Below are positions 1-13,708 of a stretch of DNA of 64,000 nt, one piece after another (positions within the stretch are counted from its first letter, which is position 1; each line of letters begins with the position of its first letter). The notes beneath the pieces were generated by a model. The model did not search any database. It was not told the origin of the DNA and saw only the letters and a program-made list of their open reading frames with translations. The position numbers were made by a program, and so were the translations under genes. The DNA comes from Antedon mediterranea (taxonomy: Eukaryota; Echinodermata; Crinoidea; Comatulida; Antedonidae). The stretch covers positions 28,206,501-28,270,500 of the forward strand of contig NC_092672.1 in assembly GCF_964355755.1 (NCBI RefSeq), in the 5' to 3' direction.

Positions 1-2023
1 TGAAGTATCACCGACATTGGTCCTTGTGTTTGGTGTTGGTTTGCAATTAAAACCGGGGACGTACTTGTGTGGGGATACGATGAGAACCGATTGTCTACTA
101 AACCGTTCTTTGATTGCACAGCTGGTGTTTGAAGAGATGAGTTTGGACTACCAAGCGACGACGATGGCGAACCAAGCGATGATGGTGTTAACATTTGTGT
201 ATTTTGAGCATAAACTGGAATAAAATGGCTTGGTATTTGTCCGTTTGTAACTGCTTGTGGAGGTAGAACAACGGTGATTTCACCAGTTGGGAGTCCAATT
301 GGAATTCCAGAAACAACTCGAGCGACATTTGAATCTGTTACAACGTTGTTGTTTAAAAGTGTTTTACTATGATTAACAGTAACTGTTTGAACGTTGGTGG
401 CGCTAGATACTTGTTGCGTCGTTAACTGGACTTGTACTGGATGCTGTGGGCTTACACTTCTGGTGGATATGGGTGCAGTGGTTTGCACAGTGTTCATATT
501 CTGCGTAGCGGTTGCGAAAGTGGTTGATTGGCTGGAGGGAGAACGACATGTAGATGCTAAGTGTCCTATTAGTCTGGTTTGAACGTCTGAATTTAATTCG
601 GCAGAGTTCAGGAACCTGGAGACCTCACCCATGCATTCGTTGTACCCAGCACGGTACCTACCCAGTAAAGTAGGATCTGTTGCTAAGGCACCTATAAACG
701 AAAATAACAACATTAGTAATCGAACTTCCTCGAAAAATGATCAAACATGATGACTACTTTTTTAATTCAATTATTATAATACTGTAATAGCAAGACGAGT
801 TGGTAATGTAATAATATCTTAAATCCATTTTTCAATTACAGTCAAGTTTTATTTTGACCATAAAAGAATGTCTGTACTCCTGTGGCCGTATTTGAAAATC
901 ACACTTAGGCTAAGTGAAATACTAAATATCTCACTTAAGTTTGATTAGTGGATAATATGATTGGCCACTGTGAGTTAAACTACTTGGGTACTGTAGGTAG
1001 GTTGTTTTTTTTTTAAAGAACAGAGTGTTACAAAACAAGCGCCAAGAAACCATACTATCCAATTAAAATTTAAGCGGCAAACTTACTTGCTATTTGGTGC
1101 CTTTGCATGTTCCTCAAGTACTTGACAGTCATCTCAAGAATATCTGCTTTTTCGAGTTTAGAATGGCGGGAACTCTGTAAAAACAAACAGACGAGTGATT
1201 AGTCATCAGATATTTGTAATCAAAGTATCTAAGCAGTTACAATCGTTTGAGTGCATCACAAGAAGAGGTAAACGTTGTAATCCTTAGTAAGAGGTTATGT
1301 GTTAATTGGAAACCCCTAGCGATTTGATTAATTAACAGGACAAACACCTTAACAAACTAACACAATAGTATTACGTAACACGTATGGAGCGCAAGAGTGC
1401 TCGCCAACATTTGAACTGGGTTTATAAAAGAGAATTACGAGGGAAAACTAGAGATTGTGAATTCGAAAAAAAAAATACAAGTATGGAATTACTACTTTAA
1501 AATTAAGTATTAATTAATGATTGAAATATGATCTAAAATTTACATTGAAGCTTACAAATTTGCTTGTGTACAACAAACATACAAAAAATCTTGTTTAGTA
1601 AAAGCTGAAATTATTAAAACCATTCATTAATTATTTGATTTTTATTATAAACTTACATCTTTGTTTGTAGCTTCCAATATTAGAGTTTTTAGTTGACCAA
1701 GACTATCATTGATTCTAGCTCTTCGTCTTTTTTCCATCAATGGCTTGGAAGACTGCAAAAATAAAACAACTAATTAATAATTAATTATAAATAAAACAAA
1801 TTAATGAATAAAAAATAATTATAAGTTGCAAAGAATTGAGAAAAAATAATTGAAAAATAATACGAAGAAAAAAAAATAAAGAAAACTTGTAATAAATAAC
1901 AACTCCTTCTTTTGCTGGTATTACTATTATAAAATGATGATTAAACTTGTTTTAAAAAAGAAATAGAAAAAAAAGTACCTTTCTTCCTTCTGATGTTTTG
2001 GTTTTGGTATTATCCACAGGCAT
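1..2023 (-). CDS. hes1-like: Hes-family bHLH-Orange transcriptional repressor (Hes1-like), 3' end outside window
   Basis: Hes proteins are nuclear bHLH repressors, usually direct Notch targets. I read four coding exons on the minus strand: 1979-2023 ([15 protein letters not shown]), 1657-1752, 1087-1174 and 1-691, all with GT-AG borders and compatible phases 0, 0 and 1. Exon 2 gives the basic region and helix 1 ([20 protein letters not shown]), including the proline in the basic region typical of Hes proteins. Exon 3 gives helix 2 ([20 protein letters not shown]). Exon 4 gives the Orange domain ([20 protein letters not shown]) followed by a Ser/Thr/Gln-rich tail. The intron layout matches the classical Hes1 gene. 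The C-terminal WRPW Groucho-binding motif is not in the window because the coding sequence is still open at base 1. The family assignment is secure; the exact orthology (Hes1 or Hes4) is inference. Confidence 0.95.
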
Positions 2024-2249
2024 AATGATAAAAAAAAATATGCAACAAGTCGGAAAAGTTCGATACTTAAAAATGAAATCCACAACGATAATACAATACT
2101 AGTGTATCGGAATGAGAAGCAGACGACGTACGACCAGAGCGCGTACAGGTGTTTACGCGGTGAAACCCTATTCAACAATGATCCTGTAAGGGAATGTGCC
2201 GAGGTAACTTTTTGGCCCTTTTCAGCAGGTTAACATGTTGTGCGAGTGC

Positions 2250-2545
2250 CTGGCTCGTGTGAACGATATAACTTCAGGTTTCTCACGCTCGTTGGTATGC
2301 ATTCCAATGCTCATGGCCAATAAGCTTGTCGTTATTAGGGGCTTATCTGTTCACTCGTCATCGAGTATTATCAAACTCTCACGCACGACTCTCATTGGAC
2401 ACTCATCAGAAGTCACCGTTCGTACGCACTCGCTGATTGGTTAAATGTTTTCGTTGACGTACGAACACCTAGGTAATCAATGTTGACAGTTGACTTTGTA
2501 AAGGCATACAGCTACTCACGGCAGACTATAACGTGTCAGAACCAC
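2250..2545 (-). promoter_or_regulatory. Putative Notch/Hes promoter motifs upstream of the Hes gene
   Basis: About 230-520 bases upstream of the Hes start codon are an N-box (CACGAG on the minus strand, 2254-2259), a CSL/Su(H) match (CGTGAGAA on the minus strand, 2280-2287), a CCAAT box (ATTGG on plus, near 2437) and a CACGTG E-box near 2542. N-boxes and CSL sites are the known inputs for Hes autorepression and Notch activation. Individual motifs this short can occur by chance; their clustering at this position is what supports the call. Confidence 0.45.
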
Positions 2546-2689
2546 GTGCCAGGCTTTGTTAGTACGGTGTCCATTGAAATCCTAAGCATGGGAAAACTCC
2601 GCCCACTTTTTGGTAAACTTAATCTATTACAGTCAACCGTATGTAAACAATCAGAGGTATTCTGGTTCCCGAAGGGACATTATTCTTAA

Positions 2690-4410
2690 ATCTACTAATC
2701 AAAGGCGCCATAATAATAATATTAACAGGTACTCATATAATAACATTACTATTCATCGGTCTTATGGTTTTAAACAAACCTTTTCTAACAGCAATATATT
2801 GACATTAGAACATTTTATCCATTGTTATTATGAACGTAGACATTTTGGTTACCTTAAAACACCTGTATATAGCCTTCACATGCTGTGATCTCCCACAAAT
2901 ATAGAACAAATTAAAGACATTGGGGTTGGGGTAATTGATTTTTGTTACAGAAGAACAATAAAAAAATGATTATGTGTACAAAAATACAGTTTCAGATTTC
3001 ATTTATTTACGTTATTTGTAACAAATAATGTTAACAAGTTGGAACAAACATCAAAGGATAAATAAAGAGTAGAGATGCTGGAAAATCGTATCACCAAACA
3101 GTTAAATATTAAATAACGAAAAAGAAAATTTCATTCGACATAAATAGTAGGCCTATAGAATCTGGACTTTGTTTTTTCATGTCAAGTACTGTTTGTTATT
3201 TTTACTCTTTTTTTTCAATAAAATTAAATAAAGAATGAATGTGAACATGAATGCAAAGAAAGACTTCTGATGAGATGAAAGCAAATTATAGGCCTACTAA
3301 AATTTGGTTTGTACACACATGGGGGGAAATACATTGTCAATAGGCCTACAGATGTTATATCATTTTATTTACTCCACAATATAATGCGTAGGCCTACGTT
3401 GCAGCCATAGTCTAACCAGGGAGTTGTACCCTGGTCTAACGGTCCAAGAAATAACGACGTCATTAAATACTGTACTCTTATAGGCTATAATTACATTTGC
3501 AATATACGACCGGGTATGATATATCAATACAGTTCGGTAATAGAGAGTTTATCATATTTCTGTCCTTCAACAGACTCATGGTGAGCCCAAACTATTGTCT
3601 TGTCACTGTTCACTCCAACAATTTCTCATAGTAAAACAGTACGTAAAAATGAAAAAAATGTAGGCCTACAAAATAATAAAATACAATATTAATAATGATA
3701 ATTATATTGAAATTCGATATATTTAACGGTAACATATTTGGATGAGTGTGGCGGATTATATATGTTCTTTCCTTATTCTGTTGTTAAATTAATGAAACCT
3801 CGTCGGTTCGAACGTTCATAAAAAAAGTTTTATGTAAAACATTTATCGGCCAAATCTTCAATATTTCCCATATGACGTCATCGACCAACTATTGCCAAAA
3901 GATGAAAGGGAGTAATTAGTGATTTGATCCGGTTCATTGACATGTGTTCATTGACTGTCCCATCCTGTGAAGTGGTCATGTTCCGAATAAAAATAATGAT
4001 AACAGCTCAGAAATGCTTTCTGAACTTATAGAGATATCGCCAGATAGGTGAATTTCAATTAACCGATTCTCTGTACTGTAGGTCTGTATACTCATGGACC
4101 TATGAATTGGTCCATGCTATAATAATTTATAGGCAAATCATAGGCAAATTCATTTGCGAAACATGGATCAGAGTAATTTAGGTTACACAGCCTAAGCCTG
4201 TGATAGATACTGTATATGACACTGTATTTCATATTTTGCCTATGAATGATACCGGGATATAAAATTCAGGGAATCTGTGAATTCCAAGTGAAAAGCAGTG
4301 ATTAACTTAAATTAATTATGATTCAATGTAGAATAGATTGTACAGTAGGCTCATGTTACAGTGTTTTAATTAATAACGGAAAACGAGACACAAAATACAA
4401 ACTATTTACT
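2690..4410. other. Gene-free AT-rich stretch upstream of Hes
   Basis: Short open frames occur near 2480-2888 but none has a recognisable domain, good codon texture or splice context. Several TAGGCCTA palindromes are present (near 3150, 3290, 3350, 3390 and 3660). I see no supported gene. Confidence 0.5.
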
Positions 4411-4585
4411 GTATTATAAACACAACAGGCATAGAACATTAACTCCAAACCGCTCGGTGATATACTAAAATTTTAAATGATAAGATGAGGAAATCTGTGA
4501 GAATGAGAAAAAGTTTCCCCAATCGAGATTCGAACCCGGACCTTCTGTTTGATATCAGATGTCCTAACCATTAGACCACTGCAGC
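4411..4585 (-). mobile_element. tRNA-derived SINE, family A, copy 1
   Basis: On the minus strand the head carries a Pol III A box (TGGTCTAATGG) and B box (GGTTCGAATCT) in tRNA-like spacing. A body follows that contains TTTTTCTCATTCTCACAGAT. The same body and tail (a run around ACCGGGTGGTTT, then TTAATGTTC and TGTGTTTATA) recurs on the plus strand at 62199-62366, which shows this is a dispersed family and not a tRNA gene. The acceptor arms do not pair, so a functional tRNA is unlikely. Confidence 0.8.
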
Positions 4586-6150
4586 TTTCATTGTATAGTT
4601 CAAACCCGATTGGATAGCGACTTTAGATATGCCTCGAAATACATTAAAGAACACCTATATAGAATTGCGCATAGAACTCTCTAAAAAGCACGTATATTTA
4701 TTAGCAATTCAAATATGCATTATTCGGTATCCATCGTTTACTGAATGGAAGAGATTATTTAGAGGTTTATGTTCAGTTTATATAGGAGTTAGGTTGATTA
4801 TTTAGGGGTTATGATGATTATTGAGGTGTTAGGTTGATCGTGGATATCTGGGTTGATATATTTGACGATTTAATACTTGAAGAATGATATTTTAATCTTA
4901 CTCTTTCCAGATTATAATTCAATCAATTTAAACAAATATTTATTCAATCACCGAAAAAAGATAAACACAATTAATACAATTATACTTTTTAAATACAGAT
5001 TAAGCTTAATGACCCGGATGATGCGCATGCGTAATTAGAAGTGGAAATATCATGACCTCAAACAATATTGAAAAAGAAACAAAAAAGCAAGTAGGCCTAA
5101 AAACATTTCCAGGTAATATTTATTAATTATAATTTATAATCAAGTCTACCCTTAAAAAACACGTTAATTTTCTATAAGTATACTTTTAAAGTTTGAAGAA
5201 TTAAGAATTTGTAAAATATCGAAACATAAAAGAAAATAATTATATCTAACAATGTTTAGGAAGATATTTTATCATGATCTTTAATTTGTTTCACTTTAAT
5301 ATAAGTATTATGCTGTTTTAAAAGAAATTTATTTATGTAGTGCCAAGGAAAAGCCCAATTTCCAATTAATAAAGGAGAAATTAATACTCTTGAACTTATA
5401 ACAACTAAAACCATCACCTTGTGGTTTGTAGCTTTATTTACAATGTTTAAAAATACAAAATCTTCTCCATTGGTTATTCACTTTGACCAAATAGGAATAT
5501 GGAAGCCTCAATAAAATACAAAAAATAGCCTGTTTAAATGTTTTGATTTTATTCATCTTAATATCTTATCCATAAAATACTACTGGTTTTGCCTTGCCAA
5601 AATAAATTAAAATTTCCAATTACTGGACCAATTATTAAGAATATTGAATCTTCATCAAGATACGCTACTGAAAGAAAATCATCAGGTGTGTAAGCTCAAT
5701 TGAAAATTCAATTATTGACATGGGTAACGTTGCATTCACACGACGGTTTTGAACCAGGGACGCTTTCCTGGTTAAACAATGGAAAATCATAATGGACGGC
5801 CCCGGCTTCCGTTCCGAGAAAACGGATCGTGTGAATGTGGTTTTATTTTTTATTTTTGTTTTTTTTATATTTTTTCTTTATTAAGTATAAATATGCAAAA
5901 GAAAAACAAAACCGACACAGCGGTGACATGAGGCAAAAACAAAATAAATTAAATTCTCAAAAGGCAAAAGCAAACAATGTAAAAGGTATATCTTCTTAGT
6001 TCTCCATTTACCCAAGACAATAAATTTCGTCTTGGTTTATCAAAATAAAATCTTATAAAATCAGAAGTTTAACAAGTTTCCAGTCCTCATTAAATAACTC
6101 TATATTGTCGTTTATCAAATGTAAGTACTCTTCTATTTTTAGTTTAGTTT

Positions 6151-6538
6151 AGACTCTATAGTTCACTATGTCGGTCGATCAGTCGGTCGGTCGGTCTGTC
6201 TGTCTGTCGGTCCCGTATCACTATGCGTTTTATCGCTTTCTGACCTTATCTTGATATCAGTTTAATCTAGCTAAGTCAATTTTTCACAGTATATTCCTTA
6301 TGGCCAGGAATCGATGTGGTTATGTTTTCACGGTGCGCAATAAAAAATTACGCGGTGTACGCACGATTTAACGAAATCACGTTTGTAATCATATCTTCAC
6401 AACCATGAATCACAATTAAATAAAATTTGGTACTCATCAATTTCCGGGCATAAATCATCATATGGCAATACAATTACGTGCGTAGCGCATGTAACGCATG
6501 CGTACGCGCGCTTAACATTTTCAAAATTTATTTTCGAT
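6151..6538 (+). repeat. Dispersed repeat R1 with GGTC-rich end, copy 1
   Basis: This stretch starts with CTATAGTTCACTATGTCGG and a (GGTC/TGTC)n run and ends near GCATGCGTACGCGCG. It matches almost base for base, in inverted orientation, the block at 21862-22254. Shorter pieces of the same family lie at 21545-21606 and 43658-43716. No coding potential or transposase was seen, so it is probably a non-autonomous element. Confidence 0.8.
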
Positions 6539-7589
6539 GAAATTGTTCAAATTCTATTGTTTTTGTTAAAATTCTATTGTTGTTGTTAAAATTCTATTCT
6601 ATCAAATGTGGCTTTATTGACAGGGTTGTTGCAAGGAGTAGTTATTTAAATAATTAATTCATGGTTGTTGTACTCAACATAACATTATTGTCAAGACGAT
6701 ACTGTCCTAGTATCCAGCAAATAATTTTTTTTTCTGTTTTCCAGACATTTAACAAAACTTCCTCTGCTATAGTTTCATCCTAAAAAAAAATGAAAATAAA
6801 TATTGCTGAAGAAACGATTTTATTATTATTATTATATAATTATCATTAAATGTGTAGCGATGATAAAACAATGTAAAAAATGTTTTATTCAGAAAATGAA
6901 AATCGTCGTATTGTATCGGTAAATTTGTTAACATCACCACTATCTTTATTAATAGAGATATCTTAGTATATAGTTTCAAACTAAGGTACTGTATCTTTAT
7001 TTCCAAATAAATGACAGCTTGGCGCGCAAAACACCACACATAAACAAAAACGTAAGAATATATTACGATAATTTACATTTTATTTCAAAATGGATTGCTC
7101 TAAAAATAGTTATAAGTACTTCATTTTAAGATCATGTACACTACTAAAATTTAAACAATTTATATAAACGTAACTGTATTTATATCACGTCAAACAAATG
7201 CAGTAATTACTGTATATCTAAAAATCAAAAACAGTTTATTTTCTTAGAAGCTTAAGTAGCCTCTCTATGACCTTTCGACGTTTTTATTGTCCTGGGTGAT
7301 TCAAATTTAATTAATCCCTTATTGTGCCGTTGTATCTTTCTTTGACAGGAAAATTTATTGTTTTATTGTAACAGAAAATGGGTACGTGCTTGTTTTTCGT
7401 TCCCATTAGAGCAAATCAGACAGACTATGCAACGAGTGTAGCCATTTTCTATTTATCGCTGGTCCTTCGTAGTTAAATAAAGTTGATGTTCTATCGAGAA
7501 AAAAACGCACAATTGGTTATATACCGTACGTAATACAGTATTATGTTCGGTATAATTGAAAAAAAAAATTCTTTTATCCTCACTCTCTC

Positions 7590-7830
7590 AAGAAACATCT
7601 GATCGTGAGATCGATTTTCGAATCCAACTCTCGCCGTATATATTGTATCCTTAGACAAGATACTTTACTTACGTTTTCCTCTCTTCGCCCGGTTAGATCA
7701 AAACACAACTTTGCGCATTATGCGAGTATGTTTCCATAAAAAAAATGACAGGGATAATAATGTTCAGCGCTTAGAGGTTTCACAACATTAGGCGTTATAT
7801 AAATTCAGGATATAATTATTATATTATTGT
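7590..7830 (+). mobile_element. tRNA-derived SINE, family B, copy 1 (5'-truncated)
   Basis: A B-box-like TTTTCGAATCC (7615-7625) is followed by a body with TATCCTTAGACAAGATACTT and CTCTCTTCGCCC. The tail resembles AGCGCTTAGAGG and GGCGTTATATAAATTC, followed by TTA-rich sequence. The core and the TATATAAA tail are typical of widespread invertebrate tRNA-SINEs. Related minus-strand copies lie at 52556-52770 and 62405-62612. Confidence 0.7.
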
Positions 7831-7834
7831 TTCT

Positions 7835-10800
7835 GTGATCATGTGTGAACTTTTAATTTGTCCATCAACTGCTTAGCTGAAAATGTGTATTATAAATTTC
7901 TTTGAATATTTGTGATTTGTATTTTTTTAACTGTAGTGCATTGACATTTATGATAAAATTATGTTTATAAGATTAAATCAATTTGTTGAGCCAAGAACAA
8001 GAGTGGTCACCGTTCATCGTTTAAATTTAATATAGTTTTCATTTTTTCCTGAGTTTGTTTGAGCACGTATAACAACCAGCAGATAAGTTTTAAACTACAA
8101 TATTGAGAGATGAAAGAATGATTTTACATTTATTGATAACAGTCTAGGGGGCCTGTCCGGGTGCAACAAATAACTCGATCTTCTGTTGACCTAGAACCTA
8201 AAGTATAGTGTTGGTGAATCAATCATTTCGTGTGTATTGTATTGTCCAATTTTTGCCCACTGTGGTCCAATCGATGAAGCCGTTGTATGTAACCCTGGTG
8301 CTATCTATTAATACTTTAAGGACACACTCAACATCCATCAAATCGTAACAATGCCAAGCTTCATTTCGATTGTTATTCGGATCAATAAGTATTCAGGTTG
8401 GGATATTCGAGTAACGTTTTCCCACGCTTTTCTACCTGCCAAATCGTTACCCGTAGGCCTAACAACGTTTCTAGTTTTGTAATGGTTTCACTTCGCGCCT
8501 AAAAACACTCAACATATAGTTTGAACATTTAGAGGCGAAATTTACATAAGTAGGCATGTACAAATTGAGCATTCCAACTTTAGAAAATTCGAATTTACTT
8601 TGCATGCATGTCATCAGTGTCTAAAAATAGATTTTTATATCCATATCTTATAACAGGCTTGAGAATATTAATAGGCCTACAGTATGTTAATTGTGATTTT
8701 TAACTAAATTAAACAAATAAGCAATACCAGTTAGATTCTGACACATATTAGAAGCGCTTATCAAAATTCACACGCAAATATCAAAATAATATATTTTCTG
8801 GTGAGGACTATCTGGCGAAAATTGTCGTCACGAGTTAGTTTATAACATATTGCAGCAGGCCTAGGCCTGTTGAAAACACTCACTGTGGGCGGAAATCTAT
8901 GATGACGATACAGAAATATTTATTATTTTATTTTATAGATAACCAAAATATGAAGCAATAATTGTGGATTTGTGTCGGGATTTGTGTGGTGTTCAAATTT
9001 AACCTAATTCCGTCGCTATCATAAAATCAAATCGTTTTTACTCGCGTGGTAGGTAACTACACACGACAGGTTGAATTAACAACAATAGGCCTACACGATT
9101 ATTGTTTTATCTTACAACTATAATATGCCTACAATTCAGGGTCGTCACCCGTTTGATATCTTGTGTTTGTTGACTGTATTTGTCAGATTCGTATCACCTT
9201 CAAACTCATGGGAAAAGCAAATAATCACCCAAGACCTGTCACGTGACTCACCTTGCTAATCATCACAGGTGTCCAAAAACGGATATTTTGTTCTCTTTAT
9301 CATTATTATTATTTATTTTAATAATTGGATGTGTGTGGCCAAATAGGAATTGGGGGCTTGGTGTCTATTTGCACTCATCAAAACTATAGTGAAGGTTTTG
9401 ATACTGTACTACATTCGACGTACAGTGCGCGTGCATTCTGCAATGTGTTCATTGGATTCGCGTTCCTGTTATGTACGCGTCAACAAATAACGGGTTCATG
9501 CCCCATGGAAACGCATTTACGTATTGAAAGCGTGTCAGGTCTTTCCAGTCAACAGTTTTTGCAAAATACCAGGCGGTCAGAACTGTGGAATTTATTTCAA
9601 CTCTTGGGATCATATTGGGGTCTAATTTGGGTCTAATAAAATGGTAATGATATTTGACTTAATCTTTATGAGTTTATTCACTCAATTGTTCATTCTACAC
9701 GACCCGAATTACATATGGGTTTACAAGTACTCACTATTTGCATTCCGCCATTGCACATAGTCAAATGAGAGCGTGAATGGTGGATCTAATTAATTGAAAG
9801 AGACTACTTAGTACAGTAAAATATTATATAAAACAACCAGGGTAGGTACTCTAATCAAGTACACATAACAGCGCACACGGGATGAAATTGCAGAAAATTA
9901 AGAAAAAATTGAGTCTGTTAACATATTTTAAATTGATATATGAAATACTATTTTTTATAATCATTTTTAATAAAAAAAAAACAGTTTAGCAAAAAACAGA
10001 TCAAACAAGTACACTGTACTTAAACTTGAGGGCGCTGTCATAAGGTGTGTGCCAGAGCCATTATATAATATATATAATGGCTCTGGTGTGTGCTCCTTTG
10101 CTGAAAATAAATATATGGATATACTGTAATATTTTTAAATTGTTTAACTTTCTATCTAATGTATTCTTGTTCTTTTTTTTTTACTACGTCCATTCAATAC
10201 AAATTACAAGTGTTTTTTTACCTATTTCATGGGATATCATTATTCACAAACGAATGAATTCATTTTCAAAATGAAACAATCAATATTTTAATAGGTGATG
10301 TTGAGAGTGTTATATTGTAGTTATGCTTTACGACTTTCGTTTCACAGTACTTCATCACAGTAGTTTATTTCGAAGAAATGCTCGAGTAAATAGCTTGGGA
10401 CTTTCCTAGCAGACGACCACCTTTGGCGGGAACACAATTTGATTAGCACTTAGGCCACGCGCCAAATCAGTATGGGGCATAAAGTAGAGCAAGAACCTAG
10501 GCCCTATGTTTATTCGCCCAGCATGTTTTAAGGCCAAGACAGGCCTACTACAATCCCATCAAAACAAAATCACAATGAAACGTTTTTTCTAGCTTTCCAA
10601 ACGCGATTTTATTTAGGCTTATACCCAACAACTTTTCCCGCGAAATTGTTTTGTGTTCGTCAGGTTGATTTTAACCGCCTGTTGTGTGCGTGCTGATGAC
10701 GACAGTCCAACAGCAAGCTCCGATAAAAGCCTCATCAGTGATTTAACCCAAATGGCATGCTATATTTTCCGCCTGCCAAGCTTTTGTGGACACATGGGAT

Positions 10801-12270
10801 GTGTTGGATAACCAAAAAGTTATACAATGAGGACTTTCCCACACTCTTCTAGTCGCCCTTCGTCATATTTCATGGCAGCAGAAGCGTGCAGGAATGTGCC
10901 CATTTGAAATCACCTTCATTCTCAAGCATGGTGATACAGAAGCGTTCAGGCGTTCATTTGCGTGCTTTATATGCGTTAAAATTGTGCGCGTAGACCTAAC
11001 TATTGTATTAATTGTTTTATATTATCGTTATACCTTTAATATTCTATCTACTTTATTTGTATTTTTATTTGATCACGTATGCCTATATACATGTTTATTT
11101 ATACCGTAAATTGTGTTTATTTGCAATATCTTACATTTTATAGAAAATTTACTATTTTCTTTCTTTTCCAAAGGTTTGCTTATTAATTGTTCTATAAATA
11201 AAGATTGCAGATAAAGCCGATGCAACGCAAGGACGTAAGCGCAACGCAAGTGATTTGACCAATCACAAGCGATATATTATTCGAACTGTACAACTATCAC
11301 TGTAGATAAATAAAATAAATTGATGAATTTTGTTCAGCAGACGATACCATTTAAATTGACACGACGTCGAAGGTGAAGGAATGTTTTTCGTTTTTTTAAA
11401 CGGACGGTAACTTGTAAAATAATTTGTCTTCCTCTTCAATATTTTAAATCCTACAATTGACAGCTAGCTGTGTGGAACCGAAACGAGACCCCTAAACGAG
11501 CGCGAGCAGTTCCAAAGGGACACAAGGGCGTGAGAACCGAAGAAAATCACTGAACCTCTATCAATCATTTTAAGTGCATAGGTAACCTTCCCATAAAAAA
11601 AGAAACCGACTTTATAGTCACGTGTCGTTTGTAGCGTGCTTGATATATTTTACCGCTGAATGTTTGTAGCGAAGGTTACCTTACCATGGAGGTCTAATGA
11701 GAAGCAGCCTTCATGAAATATTAACGTAAAGTAGTTAAGCGCTATTTATAATGTATACTATAGACGCATTTGTGTTGAGTGCTGCTATGTAGAATGGCTG
11801 TTCACCACCACGCGTTTGTAATTTACATGTCATGCCTATTGTGGTTTTACTTTATTATTCCAACCTATTAGGCCTACAGAAAAACGCTTCATTTCAAATA
11901 TCTTTTTGGTCAAAGTGGATAACTATTGTGACATTAAACTAGCATATTCAAACAACATTTTCAATAATGATTTTTTCAGGGAATGCATCTTTAAATGTTC
12001 CAATTGAGATTGACTGGTACTTGTACACCACTCTACTTGTATTGGTATTTTATTATATGGATTAGAACAATAAAATACGAATTGAATTTAGCTGGTTTCT
12101 GTTACACATATCAAAACTCCTGCCGTAAAAAAATCCCAAATATTATGCGGCAAGTCTACTCTAGGCTTATGCCAACCCGTCATAACAGAAACAGATACAT
12201 TTTCAATTTGAACACTATTAAACCTACTTATGTTGATTGATGATACAGTTGTAAACATTGCGCGGTTACG
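7835..12270. other. Gene-free stretch
   Basis: Open frames at 9325-9636, 10047-10274 and 10894-11109 have no recognisable domain and low-complexity texture. Apart from TAGGCCTA palindromes, a perfect hairpin at 10052-10086 and two CSL-like TTTCCCAC sites (near 8418 and 10835), I see nothing that can be supported as a gene. Confidence 0.5.
10052..10086. repeat. Perfect 16-bp-arm hairpin
   Basis: The arm CCAGAGCCATTATATA is followed by ATA and its exact reverse complement. The AT-rich centre would let it extrude as a cruciform or form an RNA hairpin. It lacks a following T-run and no gene ends here, so it is not a bacterial-type terminator. Confidence 0.85.
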
Positions 12271-12275
12271 TAGTG

Positions 12276-13075
12276 ATAAAATATTTCAAAATAAATACCA
12301 GCATAATTTCCAAAAACATACCCGTATTCTTCATACATTATTTTTTTTAATCAAATAATTATTAACTTTCCAAAAATTGACCGCGAAATCTCGAACATTT
12401 TGTTAAGGGTTATATGAATTTTCCCCTAAGCTGCATTTTGTTTTCATACAAAGGCTTATATAATGAATTTCCCCCACGCTGCATAATTGCATTTAATTTT
12501 TCCCCAGGCTCTGAAAGATCACCGTATGTTTTTACCGGGTTTTTTTCAGGCTCAAAAATCGTTCTTATTCCTTTATTTGATATATCACAACATTTTGGTA
12601 CGACGGCGAGTCCACTGGCTGAAATTAGAGGTGATCCCCAGGAGCAAAAACAAACCAGGCTAAAATTGGCTCAAAAACTCATTTTGGGATTTGCAAACAA
12701 TGTAGGCCTACTTATTTACTACTACTAGCGATTTGTTTTTCTTCTGGTTGCCCAGGAGCTTGGCCCATCCCATGTTCATATCATGAATACAATAAATAAG
12801 ATTTATTTTATTTCTTATTTCATATGAAATAAGACGGTTTAATGACTAGGCCTACTTGCTTCCATTTTAGAAAAAAAGTTTTCTTAAAGTATGCCATTAT
12901 ATTCCATTTCCAATCAATAGAAATATAATTATCTTGATGTTATTAAGTTTATATACTTGGCATAGTAAAATATGTCAAAATATACCAGCACAATTTCGCG
13001 AAACATGCCAATGCTCGTTGTCAAGTTGTCTGCAACCAATAATTATTAACTTTACAAAAATTTGCCGCGTAAAAC
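12276..13075 (+). repeat. Diverged direct repeat pair (about 110 bp each)
   Basis: The blocks 12276-12395 and 12966-13075 share an ordered series of words (ATACCAGCA, AATTTC, AATAATTATTAACTTT, AAAAATT, CCGCG) with scattered substitutions. A smaller local duplication around ATGAATTTTCCCC and ATGAATTTCCCCC (12415-12480) lies between them. No coding role was seen. Confidence 0.5.
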
Positions 13076-13708
13076 ACATTCTTCAGAAAAATTCTACAAA
13101 ATAAAAAATGAAATATAAAATCACATGTTTGTAAGCCAAAGGCAACATGACATTCCATGGTTTTAACGCCAATGCCAGTCGTCATCATGCAGTCTAGAAA
13201 ATATTTTGACTTACATGGCGTAGTATTAAAACTTTGATCTAGAAAAATATGCTAGCGCTACGTAGTCGCTCGCTACGGAACTAGGCCTAGCCATCATCCA
13301 ACACGTAAGCAAACATGGCCCTGTCCCTCGTGAAACGGAAATTACCGCATCAAATAGACTATCACTTCCTCTTTGTTTGCTGTTAATATGACACATACAA
13401 TTGTCTCTGTACCGTAATTTCCGATAATGTGGTTACTAGGCCTACTCATAGTTTAACTTTTATTGCCGACGCCCTTCGCGCATATGCCTACTACTATCCG
13501 CTGATGACAAGGCTTAGTTACCCAGTTACGTTTCTTCCATCAAAGAAACAGTTATCAATAACTCAGGTGGATGTAATAATGGTCAAATTACTCTACGAAA
13601 TGTCCATGCAGTAGTTATGTGTAGGCCTACTAATTGCGGTATTGTAAGGGAAAAAGCAAGGTGTACGCTGTCACGCATGCGTGAAAAATGGGCAACACAA
13701 CATTAAAG

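Noticed and set aside
4495-4585. A functional tRNA gene on the minus strand
   Set aside because: A and B boxes are present but acceptor-stem pairing fails, and a SINE body follows that recurs at 62199-62366.
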